NCBI GenBank assembly: GCA_022885665.1
Contig: JAGQDJ010000633.1
Location: 930,001-994,000 of the forward strand
DNA length: 64,000 nucleotides
Direction: 5' to 3'
From: Triops longicaudatus
Lineage: Eukaryota > Arthropoda > Branchiopoda > Notostraca > Triopsidae
Made by a program: the position numbers and the translations under genes. Shown piece after piece: positions 36,439 through 48,227 of this stretch; position 1 is the stretch's first letter, and each line of letters starts with the position of its first letter. The notes beneath the pieces are model-generated. The model was given only the letters and a program-made list of their open reading frames with translations. It did no database searches and was not told the origin of the DNA.

Positions 36439-38481
36439 AATAGATTTTTCTGTAATTCTTTCATTTTTCCTTTTACATTAAAAGAAGGCAATGTACCAGT
36501 TACGTGAGGTGTCCTTTTATCCAGCGTTGATTGATTGTGTATTCTGTTATTTTGTTCCAAGGTAGAATACAAGATCAGACGATCATATGTGTAAATGGCT
36601 ATAAGCCATTTTAGTCCATTGAGTTTTCAGATTTTGCCCGTCCTCCTGTTTGTACCCTAACCAGCAAAATCTAACTTATCGAAGGTTATCATGACCGAAC
36701 TAAATCTGAGAAAACCTAGCATAGCGAGATAATTTTTCTACCTTTTCGTAAACTTGACCTATTCTGGAGTTCTTACAGACTTAGTTAATAAAATATCCGT
36801 ACAAAGATCATGGGACCGTGAAAAAGACAAGTTAGAGAAAATAGGTTTAGTTAATCCCAATCTTTTGCAAAAACTAGTATTTTTTAAAGACGAGATTTTT
36901 GAGAAGAAATAGGATTTTCAGGTAAACGAGGAAAATCGTATGAGTGCGAGGGTAACCGCGCTCTTCCAACAAATGCAAGCGAAATCGCGAGAGCAAATTT
37001 GAAACGATCGATTTTTAGCTCTGATTAGAAGGAAAAATTGCATTAATGATTTCGCCTTAACGTTCGATCTTCCTGATAAAAAATATTAGCAACTGTAAGA
37101 ATCCACATTGTATTCGCTTCAAATAATGTATAATTGCGCAAAGCAGTCGTAACTTACAAAACCTTTCGACTTTCGGAAAATTCTCGTTGGTAGTTGCTGG
37201 TATTTTTTTATACATTGAATTTTTTGCAAATATTTGAGTCTTCTGTTTTTATCTTCCGTTTATCTTTTCTGCATTCGCGTCTTTCTCTCTTTATTAAGTC
37301 ATTTCTTCTATTATTAGTTTTCTCTTTCGTCTCGTTGCCTTACCTTTTATACTTTCATTCATCTCTTTTCTTCGTCTATACTTCGTTTCTCCTTGTGTGG
37401 TCAATAGGTGGCACATGAGTAGCTGACCACACACTTCGCTTTCGAAAAGTTCCGCGGGCTGAATATTTCCGCGTGTGCGTCACGGGAGTTCGTCACCTAT
37501 CGATTGGTAACGGCAACTGAAACAGGCTTTTCTCTTACACACTCTTACACACATCCACACATGGAGTGCTGCTGGTGTTGGCTTGTGGCAGCAGCAGCCA
37601 TTCACTAGTGAATTTTGGGTCTAATTATTGCCTTATTTGCACTTGAGTGGAAAATTTAGGTTGCTCCATTTTAACTTAGTGCCAGTTCGCTACGCAGACT
37701 GCCTAGCGGGCCGAAATCGTTAACTTTACACTGGAGATCTGCGATCCATCACTTGCACTTCAAAACAGTTCTTTTCCGCTGTCATGGAAGACAAAATTTA
37801 GAAGTGATGAGTGCCTCAAGATCTTACGGAGACCGTAATATGTTGTATCTGTCTACGTGTCCACGGCGTTAAGAGTCAATTGAAAACCTGAACCAAACAA
37901 AGGCTTTCTTCCTGAAATGTCTCGTGTTTGGTAGAGCGAAGCTTCTGCCAAGGAAGAGCGCAGATATGATCGGCTCTAACTGATTGTAATTTATAAACTT
38001 TGTTCTGCGTACCTAGTTCGCAAAAAAAGAAAGAAACGCTAATCGTTAGGACAAAAGAGTGAATAACAATCCACGTGGAAAGCTGGAGGTTAAAACTGTT
38101 CAAAGCCTATAACCAGAGAAACTGCAGAAGAGAAGGGTGTCGTACCTGACCCTTGATCCCTTCTTCAAATCGCCAAAAAGAACTCATTTTTGCAAGTGGG
38201 AAGAACAATAGCACAGTGTTCAACAATAAGAGCTTGGAGTTCTGCATGACGTCAATGGTTTGCAGTGAAGGAAAACGGGGGTTTTGCGTGGCTTTTAGTT
38301 CTGACTGCAGAGCCGCCCACGAGAAAGTCTTCTTCAAGCCAGAAGGTCTTCCACAGTTACCCTGTACATTTCACATACACAGCGGGATTACTCGCATGCA
38401 TTGTTTTGCCGTCTGTTGAAGAGACAAGAGATACCCTCCAACAGAGTGGTCAGAAATAGGGGAGGAGCGAAAAAAGGCCAG
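36439..38481. other. Upstream region of the unc-13 long transcript
   Basis: No supported exon. A G+C-richer patch at about 37430-37610, with direct repeats of a GTCAC or GGTGGC kind, is the best candidate for promoter or 5' UTR sequence, but no core-promoter motif is convincing. Confidence 0.35.
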
Positions 38482-38493
38482 ATGGATGTGTAG
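38482..38493 (+). promoter_or_regulatory. Three-codon upstream ORF before the unc-13 start
   Basis: ATG GAT GTG TAG ends five bases before the main ATG at 38499. Such a minimal uORF could lower or gate translation of the long UNC-13 form, if the transcript start lies upstream of it. Confidence 0.5.
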
Positions 38494-38498
38494 TCATT

Positions 38499-41400
38499 AT
38501 GTCTTTGCTTAGCGTCACGGGTGAGTACTTGATTCGTTTTCATTTCTTTTTCTTCTTTCTGTTTAGTTTAAATTAATTTCAATAGTCCAATTTTAAAGTT
38601 AATAGTAAAAGTTAATCCGAGGCTTGGAGCTCATAAACTTAACTAGATGAGTCTTACAAAAAATAAAATAAAAAATGACAGCTTTCTGTTGCTGTCTCCT
38701 TCGAAAGACCGATGAAATCTCGGAAAATACTCAGGCGCGCGGATTGGTATCTCAGCCAACTTCCTAAAGCCACTGTCGTATATCACTGTAGTCTTTGCAG
38801 AGCACTATTCTAACGATTAGCGAGGAGCGGGTTTTCGAAATGTAAACTCCTTTGAAGCTCGTGTTACATTCCAGACGCTTTTGTCCTCGAAGTGCGTGGA
38901 TTGCTAATTGATCGGTCTGTTCATTGAATGAAAAAGGGGGAACAGTAGAAGCCCTTTTATTGAGCTTCCCTTTCGTACTTTGCTATTAAACCTTCCGTCA
39001 AATTTTCGTTTCAAAGGCGCTTCAGGTGTGTAGATCATTTTCTAAGCTTTTAAATAAAGTTCCCTAAACTGTACCACATTTAGTTCTAGGTCAACAAACC
39101 GACCTAACCTAAGGTCTATTTTTCATTAACTTTCCTATATTATACATGTGCATTCCTGTGTTAAATAGACTGAAGTGGGTTAAATAATTTAAAGTAGGTA
39201 AAGTTTTGTTAGGTAAGGTTAAAGAACGGGATCTCAATGGGGGATGGGGATAATAGTGAAGTATCCTCGCTTTGGCCTACCTATCGCCCTTTTAGTAAGC
39301 TGTAACTTTTATTAATTTTCCCCGTAAATCGTTTTCTCTCTTGCAGATTGTAAGGTAAATTACTGTGCGTAATATGTAATAAATGTATCGTGAAAGCTAA
39401 TAATTGTTGAATTTTTTCATACATTATGTATTCGTACATTTTTTCATTCACTTTCATTTTATTTTTGTTTATTGCGAATTTTGCGCATTCGCGTATTATC
39501 CTGCCTTTCACATGCACAACTAAGGGCCCTGTTACGTGGAGAGTGGATAAGAGGGCTGTTGTTGCAAAGACAAATCGGTACACACATGACCAATGTCTGC
39601 AGTCGTTAAGTTACAGGAGCTAAATTGAATCAGAAGTAGAATGGAGAAAAGCGATTTGGAAAGGGAGAATCTGTTAACTTGTGTTTCACGTTTCTCCAAC
39701 GTAAAGTTTGTGGGAACCCCTCTGATCCGATTAGCTTTATCCGGCGTCCACGACTTTCTCCCTGCGGGATTCGTCATAGCTTCATTTCGTTTGTTGCCAA
39801 GCTTGTATAAAAAAAAAAATTTGCTTATAAGACTTCCTAGAGCAACACAGTGATTGTTTTCGTAAGATTTATTCCCTAAGGAGTTGACTGCGTAGCTACA
39901 ATGTATGATACTTCGGTAAAATTTATGCGCATGACTAAGTCACGCAATAGCATGTAATATGTATGTACTAGGCAGTAAAAGAGGTCATTGTTATTTTCGA
40001 GCTCCTTGTAATTTTGCGTCAAATCGCAAGCATGACAAAGGGTGGAGGATCGAAGAGTTGCAGCGAGCGAAGGTTAGGTCAATAGCGTAATAAGGAAAAT
40101 CGCAGTCACGTCACAGTTCTCCTTTTTGCAGAAAGGGGGAAAGGACGTCGTCACACGCTTGCATTGATACATCTTCTGTGTAACAAAGCAGCTCTCTTGC
40201 AAAACAGGCTTCCATTGATCAAAAAGCCCAGTCTCAGGCTCGGAAGCTTCGAGACCCTACGGCTTTTAGAGGAGGACGACCCGGTTAAGGGGAGCTTAAA
40301 GAACTCTTGTCACATACAAGCTAGTCCATGAGACTTCCATGGAAATGAAGCACAGGTGGCGTACTTTCATGACGTCATGACAGGTGCGAGTGCGAGTCAA
40401 TAGGAATAATTGAGCTGCAGGTTATCCTGACAGACTGTACACTGTTTTTTTTTTTGCTTTGTTGTTTACTTCATTGTCACAACCCAGATACCAGTCAAAA
40501 CTTACGTAAATATCTTGGCATGTTTCCTTTTTATTTTGATAGCTGTCATGCCGAAAGGGTTTGAATTTTTAAAAAAATAAAAAACAGGAGTGAAGTTATG
40601 GCCTTCTTATTGATCGTTTGAAAGGGACAGTAATAATTACAAAAACTTGCGCTGATTTATCTGGAGTTTGTATGTAGAAAGAAAATTCGTTTTCTGTCAT
40701 CGTAGAAAAGAAATGTATTAAATCGAGACACGAAATGGTTATCGAGTAAGCCAGTTTAGCTTAATGAGTGTACTAGTAAACTTCGTATACAGAAAAATGC
40801 GTGTAAAATTTTTTTTCTATTTGAGTTTTTTCGATCTTAGTCGTTATAGAAAGCCTCCGTATCCCTCCTGATTCGACGGGGACAATTAGTTATTCTAGAA
40901 GCTGCAACGTTTCAAATGGTTGTGTCTGCACCTTTCCATATAAATATTTCCAAAAACATCATGAGCAGTTCTCTACAAGAGATTCAGTTATATAATTCAG
41001 ATGCTAAACTTCTGTGAAACACTGTTTTGAATTGTGGCTTAAGAATATTTACAGATCAAAGATTTGTTTGTACGGTGCAGTACACAAGTTACACTGTAGT
41101 AAAGTATTTCGAGCCGTTGATCAGGAAAGCTTGCTTGCAGAGGAAAACTTATCAAATTAATCCTTCACAAAGTCAAAAATGTCGAACAGTTTCGGTCCAC
41201 GTTTCATAGTGAAAACAATTTGAGTATAACAGTTACAGTTTTCGTTAAATAGATCACTACACTTTTCGTCCTAATTTTGTCATTTTAGAGAAATCATTGT
41301 CTCTTTTCAACTTTATAAAATAGAAATAGGAGTACATGTGAGCAATCCTAGAAAGTTTTACGTAGAACACTTTTAAGATTATCAGCAAAATTTTTCCTCT

Positions 41401-44169
41401 GTAGCTCAGTTTCTTCTATTTCACAAAACTTTGGAAACATTTCTGCCAGAGTTGTACTAATCCCAGAAAAATCAAGTAAAATTGTACTAAGCAAGTAAAT
41501 GCTGTTCGTGGACGACAGCTTTTGAAAAGGGAACTTGTCGTTAATGGCAGTCGTAAATGCTAGGAAATAGCGGTCGAGCGACTTAATTTACGAAACAAGC
41601 AAAAGCGCATTAGCAAATACTGACAGAACAATGAGGATTTGGGAAGAAAGGCTGCTACAAATTAACCTACTCTGAGAGTTTGCAACGCCCCCGGATCGGT
41701 GGCGTGCATTTCTGAGCCATAAAAAAATTCCGCTGTTTTCAGATTCACCCTAGCGAAACTTTCTGTAGCAGTGGCACTGAGTTTGAAAAATTGTTTACTT
41801 CACTCGTTTGGCAGCCTTAATAGTGGCTCATGTGCTGTTGGTGACGGCTCCTTCACATGTGCCATAGCACCTAGCTTCAGACCCGTTTGTACATATGTCT
41901 TGATAAATGAACCCAGCACCAGCTCTCAGCTACGCTTACTCCTTTTTTTAAGTCATAGTGAACACCGCAGCGAGTTGTGCTTGGATTTTAATCAAAATAT
42001 AGCAAAGTTTTAATCTGAGTAAAATAGTCATTTTTCACTTTTGTTAAAAGCTGAAACACTTTTTGATGTAGAATCCTAATGAAATTTTTGTAAGCTTGAA
42101 ATATTATGGTGGTTTATGTAAGTGTGGGTGTTTACAAATGCCAATTGCCTTAAATGCTAATATAGTAAAACCTCGCTATAACGGACACCGGTTTTTAAGG
42201 ACAGTGGGCTACTGTATACAAGCCCACGTATCCCAGCGTAACGAAATTTATTGAAACCATTATTGCCTGTTATGAAGAATCGGCCATAACGCACACAGTC
42301 TTGGATATTCGTTATAGTAAACTTTTATTGTATAGTGCAACGATAGTTGACGCTAACTTATGATATTGCTGTTATGGAAAAAAGGCAAAATAATAATTTT
42401 TTTTTTTATTTAAAGAAACAACAGTCGCTCTTATAGCAGCTTGTTAGTTAGCGAGTATCGTAACAAACGATCAATTTCAGACGTTTTACTCTACTCTAGT
42501 TTTGTTTTTGCAATTGTAAGAAAAGTTTCTAGCTTTTTGCGCCCTTGGCAGGAAGAAGTTGGCCTAAAGGTTTGCCAACGGCTACAAACGCGTGCTGGGC
42601 GAAGTTCAATCCATTTAGCTATCTTTGGGGCTTCCACTTAACGGCCAGAATGCTAGCCACTGCTAAAACAATTTGACGGAAAACTGAGGAGATTTTTGTA
42701 CTTATTCAAATTTCGGCAAATAATTTTGACGTTCTAAATAACAGAGCTTGATATTGCTTCACGGAAGGCTAAAATCACCAGAGGAAATACTTTTGCAGTT
42801 CCAGCTTGATTTGCTTGATTTTCTGCCATTCACCGAGCCTCCAGTGTGTAAACTTTTGACATATTGTCAAAAGTTGAACCTGTGCTATATTGTCAGTCTG
42901 TGTAAATCGGGCTTAACGCCTCTGCCAGCTGCGTCCTTTGCGAAGTTTCCTGCCTAGAAGCAGTTTAGCATACTTCCCAAGCAGTTTTGGAAAACTTATG
43001 CATGTACACTTTTTGAATTTGCTGATAGGATTTGTCGCCGCCAGAATCACGCTAACGGCGACATGGGAACTCAACACAACAGTCGAGCTTAAACTAACAC
43101 TACTGTATTGAACAAAACACTACACAAAAACACTAATTACTACAGTTCACTAACACTATTCTCGACAACGATTAATTGTCTATCGTTCGTAATCTTTCTT
43201 GGCAGTAAGCGAAAGAACTTGCGAAGTTCTAGCGAATTGCCCACTGCTTTCGAACAAACGAAATCACTTGCGAACGGAACGGACTCGCTTGTGAACGAAC
43301 GAAATCACTTGCGAATGAACGAAATCGCTTGTGAACGAAACGAACTAAGAACTCACTCGCGAACGAACGAAGAAGCAAGGAGAACTTAGGAGACCTCAAG
43401 AAGCACTACTTGGACCTAAAGAAGAACTCTTAGGAACTCATTGTGAACGAACGGAATCACTTGCGAACGAACGAAATCGCTTGTGAACGAACGAATTACG
43501 ATGCAACGAGAACCTAGGAGACTTCAGGAAGAACTACTTGGCCCAGCGAACCTGTTGTGGACTAACCTTTTATAGTAGGGGAAAGAACATTGTAAAAGGA
43601 GAAAGAACAAAAACAGATTAGTACCCGGATCCCCGACAAATTGGCTTAATGACCTGCCCTGCGTATGACAATTCCGCGAAAGCAATAAAAGAAAGGGAAA
43701 ATCTACAGCTTAGGTCACTTAAGGCATAAACAAATGGGGAAAGGCACAAGTCATTTCAAACGTATACAAAAAAAAAGAACTTTCCGTGCTTCAGTACGGA
43801 ACAGGATTATAGAATGAAGTAGCGTACGCGCTTCAGGGCTTTCTATCAATTTCTCTGTGCATTATGTATTGAAAAATACCTGTTTCGTACTATTTGACTT
43901 TCACTGTACCTTCTTGGAGGAAATAAACTGTAAAAGCTGTTTTATAATTTCATTGGGCTAGAGTATATCAATCAGGTAGATCTGCAGTGCCCTGGCAGCT
44001 TATAATGTAAGATTCCCGTGTCAAACAGACGTTTTGAGTGCCGTCGTGTCCAACACCAGTTCCAAGGCTTTACGACAATGATTCCTGTAGTCGACTTGAT
44101 AATAAACTGAAGGACTTCGCTTTGCCATCCCCGATTGTGTTAACTCCTCATTTCATCAACTTACTCGTT

Positions 44170-44210
<41 letters not shown>

Positions 44211-47200
44211 GAGTGTGGGTTTTACATTGATTTTGAAGCACTTACTGGGTAAGATTTTCCCTATTATGGTCTCACAGAGTGTAATAAAAGTGGGAAGTGG
44301 AAAATTTTCCATCATTATTCGCCTTAAAATGTTCAAAAATATTCTTAGTGCGCTAAACACGTGCTTCTGATTTGCTCAAATTTGTGGCTTGTGAACTACC
44401 CTCCGGCCCTGACCTGGTTCACAGAATTGTGTTCTGCTGTACGGTTTGCTTGAAATACAGCATCAGCTGGTGAGAAATACATGAGGATTTTGAAAGGAAG
44501 GAGAGTTTCCTAATGTAGGAACGCTGCTGTCCGCGTGAAGAAGCTTCTTATTAAGAAAAAGAAGTTATTCGAATAAATTGGGTTATCTGTAATAGTTGCA
44601 CAGAAACATTTAATTACTTCTAATTTTCCAATTAAAAGAAAGTTAAAGTATCCTATATTTAGCACACAGAGTGGTGTGCAGAATACACAACTTTCGGTAG
44701 GTCTTCAAGAATGAAATCTAGTGTCGTTGTCGGCCTTCATAGTAGGAAGTTCTTTTTTGGAGAGTTCTGTATTATTTTAAGCAATCATCAGGATCGTCCT
44801 AATTTTTCTTCACACTTTAAAACTATCAGTGCTCTTGAATACAGACCAAATTGCTGCTTCAGGCCTGTATAATTTATTTTCATTATTTTTTTTTTAATTT
44901 TATTATTTTTTTAATAAATATAAAGATAGAGATATCATTTCCTCCGGGGAGGCTGTGTCTCTTGTTGTAACTAACAGCTTAGATTGAATGAAGTCAAAAT
45001 AAAAAGTCTGGATAGAGGTACATCCCAACATTGTCATAGAAACCTTAAATTGTCAGACACGTTTTACGGAAAGTACCTGACAGATTTCGTATCTAATTAT
45101 ACTTTTTTTTTTTAATCAGACCTTGTGCATCAATTTGCCCGGTTTCCCTTTTTCCGCATAATAAAAAATAGCAAAATTCAACCGTAACATACAAATTAAC
45201 CAAAAGATTTTTTAAGAAAATCTCAAATTATTTCGCTATATATCTACAACTTCAACATTACTGTCACAATAGTTTCCTTGGTTTTTCAACCATTTTTTCA
45301 GCTGATGTCTGAAATTTTCCTTGTTATTTATCCCATAAGGGATTTGTGTAAATCGGGGCCTTAATAGTAAGTCGTGGTCCATTATCACCATAGCGACAAG
45401 TTCCGTAAATATCTTGAACTCTACAACGCAGAAAAGTACATAGATGAATAACAGTAAACGAGCGAATCCCCAGCAACGAGTCATAAGACAAGACAATCAG
45501 AAGCCTCGTTGCTACGAATACTGGCTGAGCTTTCGTTCCGGAAGAGTTCTTGTATCCTAACAAAATGTTGTTAGCGATACATTACAAACGCATTCTGTTT
45601 CTCCTGAGAAATTACATCGCGTTCTTTCTATAATGTTACTTATGTAAGTGACAATAGTTATTTAAAAAATAAAACGTTGAAACCGTCACTTATAATGTTC
45701 ACTAACTAAAATTGCTCATTTCTTTTTTCGTTACAGTGAAGCGAGCCAATTATGTGGGACCACAAGGTACTTTTGTCTTCATTTATCTCTGTTTAATTCA
45801 TCCCTATACTAATCTGCGTGAAAAAGAGGGGGCGTCTCTCCCGTCAACTCCCAGCAGGAAGTGTTGGACGGCCGAGTGTGCATGCTGTTTTAACCGATAA
45901 GACGAAAATGAATAGCTATTCTCACCTAAATATCGCTTTGCCTTGTTTGGAAACACTTGTCAACAACTCTAATTCCCTTCTTCCTCTTATCCTTTGCTCT
46001 TTTAGCTTCGCAGCTTAACACGTACATCGCCCTGCAATTGCAAAATGTCAAATCCACCACCGTCACTGTCAAAGGCGCCAACCCAGCCTGGGAACAGGAC
46101 TTCCTTTTGTGAGTTTTCTTCTAACGTCGTCCATTCTTCGTATTATCAGGTTTTAGGATCAAGCGAACAATTTTTTTTAATTCTTTACTCGTAAGACTGC
46201 GTGAAAGTTAAGAAAAAAAGATGAAACCCAGATCGCTCAAAACTTGATAGATGTTCAAAAATTCACGATTTACACCCTCAACTTGAGCGCAGCCGTAATA
46301 GAAGACTTATATTTTTCTCGAGGGCTTTTCTGTAACAAGTTCCTTATTAGTTGTCAACAAAGCATAATAATATATTCTGTTAAGTAGAACTGAACTGATA
46401 CAGGCATTATTGTCTATACCCAGAAAATACGAATGAAAAGTTCGCACACCTCATCTAATCAAATTGAATCATTAATTACCAAACTCATAACTCAAAATTG
46501 AATCACTATGTCTCATAATGACATAAAACCTAGGGATTAAAAATCAAAGAAAAGTTATCTGAGTCAAAGGTGTCTACTCCGTACCGGTCTTACAAGGAGC
46601 CTGCATTTCGGCTCTGAAAGTAGCGCGGTTGTCGAAAATTCAGGAACGGAAAATTCATAACTCGAAAGCATAATGGGACTATACGTGGTTCGTGCTACAG
46701 AACTCCATAACAGGGCCCTGAATCACCACGAGACCACGATTTAGTATTTAACGATCACCATTGCCGTGTTAAAAGTGACAGTGAAGCGGTCCTGGTCCTT
46801 TCGGGGTCAAATTTTATCGACCAAACTGCCGCTTTTATTGCAAAGAAAACTTTCCGTAGGTTATCCAATTGCTCTTTTGTGGCTTTTGATGGATGATCAT
46901 GTGGGGAGCCACAAAAAGAGAGAAAATTGTCTTTTGCTAGTGAGGATAGAAGTAGAATGGAAAAGAAAAGCTTTAATGGGATACTTGATTAGCGTCTAAC
47001 GGTGACCGCATTAACAGTATTAGACAAATGGATATTTTTTTCCATTTTGGCCAGTTATGTTTTAAAATTTTTCAATTTTATTTTCATCTGAAACGCCAAT
47101 ATCGCGTTTATTCACGCCAATATCGAGAACGGTGACCGTTTTTCTCGTTTTATTAATGCTTAAAATATAGCTGCTAGTTTGCTGCCAGGTCAGCAGGAGA

Positions 47201-48227
47201 CATTGCTAAATCAAGTCGATGCTTGAAATGCGGTACAGCTACTAGCATGGAGGAGGATGTTCTCTCTTTTCCGGAAAATGAAAACTAATATTTTGTGACT
47301 TTTTCTCTAGTGAGACCAATCGATTGGACACCGGATTGTTGGTAGAAGTGTGGAATAAGGGACTCATCTGGGACAAAATATTGGGCTACCATTGGCTTCC
47401 TTTGCAGCACGTACCGTATTCCAACGAGGTATTATACCACCCCCGTCTTTTTCACATTTTCTCTCTCGGTTGCTTTATTACGGCACTAGAATCCTTACGT
47501 GCTTCACATTTTCGCCTTTCTTTCGAAACCGTTGTGCTTTCTTAAAGGAGTAGGGCAATGAGAAGAGTAAGAAAACGTCGCTATAAAAGCGCTTGTACGA
47601 CCACTTATTCATCAAGAATTCATGGTTGGGTAATTATGTTATCGCTGGGTATACCCATACGCTTAACGTCAGGCTAGTCGGTCTCTAACACGCGAACCAC
47701 GGAGTGTCAATGCGCTTCGTCGAAGATGACTCCCATAGCTAAAAGTGAAAGAGATATTGATTTCGGGACAATTTTCAAGTGCCGGGGTCCTGATTGGTTT
47801 GGCGCTTCACGGTGTGTGTGTGTGCGCGCCCAAGGAAACCACCATTGACTGAACGATGTCGAGAATAGAAGCCAGGATAGCATAAAAAAAAGAAAAAAGA
47901 AAAATGGTCATTGACAACATATGACATCGCTTGAACCTTTTGGCTTGCCCTACTTTCTGTACCTTCCTTCCCTTTTATCGATTATTGACCTTAGCAAATA
48001 AAAATCCGTTTCTTCCTTTTTAAGGCCCAGCATAAAAAAATATTCGCGATTTGGTGCGTTTAAGAACAGTTTTTGACGCTTGCCCTACATATTTTCGTTA
48101 TAGGAAGGAGCTGGCCAATGGTTGTCTATAGATGCCGAACAAGAAATCCAAGATGGCTATGTGGTGGGAACTAAAATACCAACCGGTCATTCTCTTCTCC
48201 TGGATTGTCGTCTTGAGCTACCCTATG
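38499..48227 (+). CDS. unc-13: UNC-13 C2A domain exons
   Basis: Five exons build the C2A: MSLLSVTV (38499), KRANYVGPQ (45737), NTYIALQLQNVKSTTVTVKG and ANPAWEQDFLF (46006), LLVEVWNKGLIWDKILGYHW (47311), and GQWLSIDAEQEIQDG with LLDCRLELPY (48104). This matches Munc13-1 C2A strand by strand. The usual calcium-binding aspartates are not conserved in this domain of the family, and none of the typical paired Asp loops are seen here, consistent with a calcium-independent protein-binding C2. Confidence 0.93.

Larger units (their letters stand above)
38521..45736 (+). other. unc-13: First coding intron of unc-13, 7.2 kb
   Basis: Phase 1, donor GTGAGT and acceptor TTTTTTCGTTACAG. It contains a small pogo-type MITE, a hairpin, a higher-order GAACGAACG repeat and a 35-T run, each listed separately. 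No exon was recognised inside. Confidence 0.7.

Noticed and set aside
35446..36507. Long plus-strand frames (92 to 198 codons) over the GC-rich block and (ATT)n tract
   Set aside because: They are shadows of the minus-strand zinc-finger relic and of the triplet repeat; composition is unnatural.
44038..44370. 110-codon frame across the T homopolymer
   Set aside because: Created by a poly-Phe run; no protein-like sequence.
45712..45900. 62-codon plus-strand frame containing VKRANYVGP
   Set aside because: It starts at TTG inside an intron and runs past the exon donor at 45767. The true start is the mini-exon at 38499, which matches in phase and gives MSLLSVTV.
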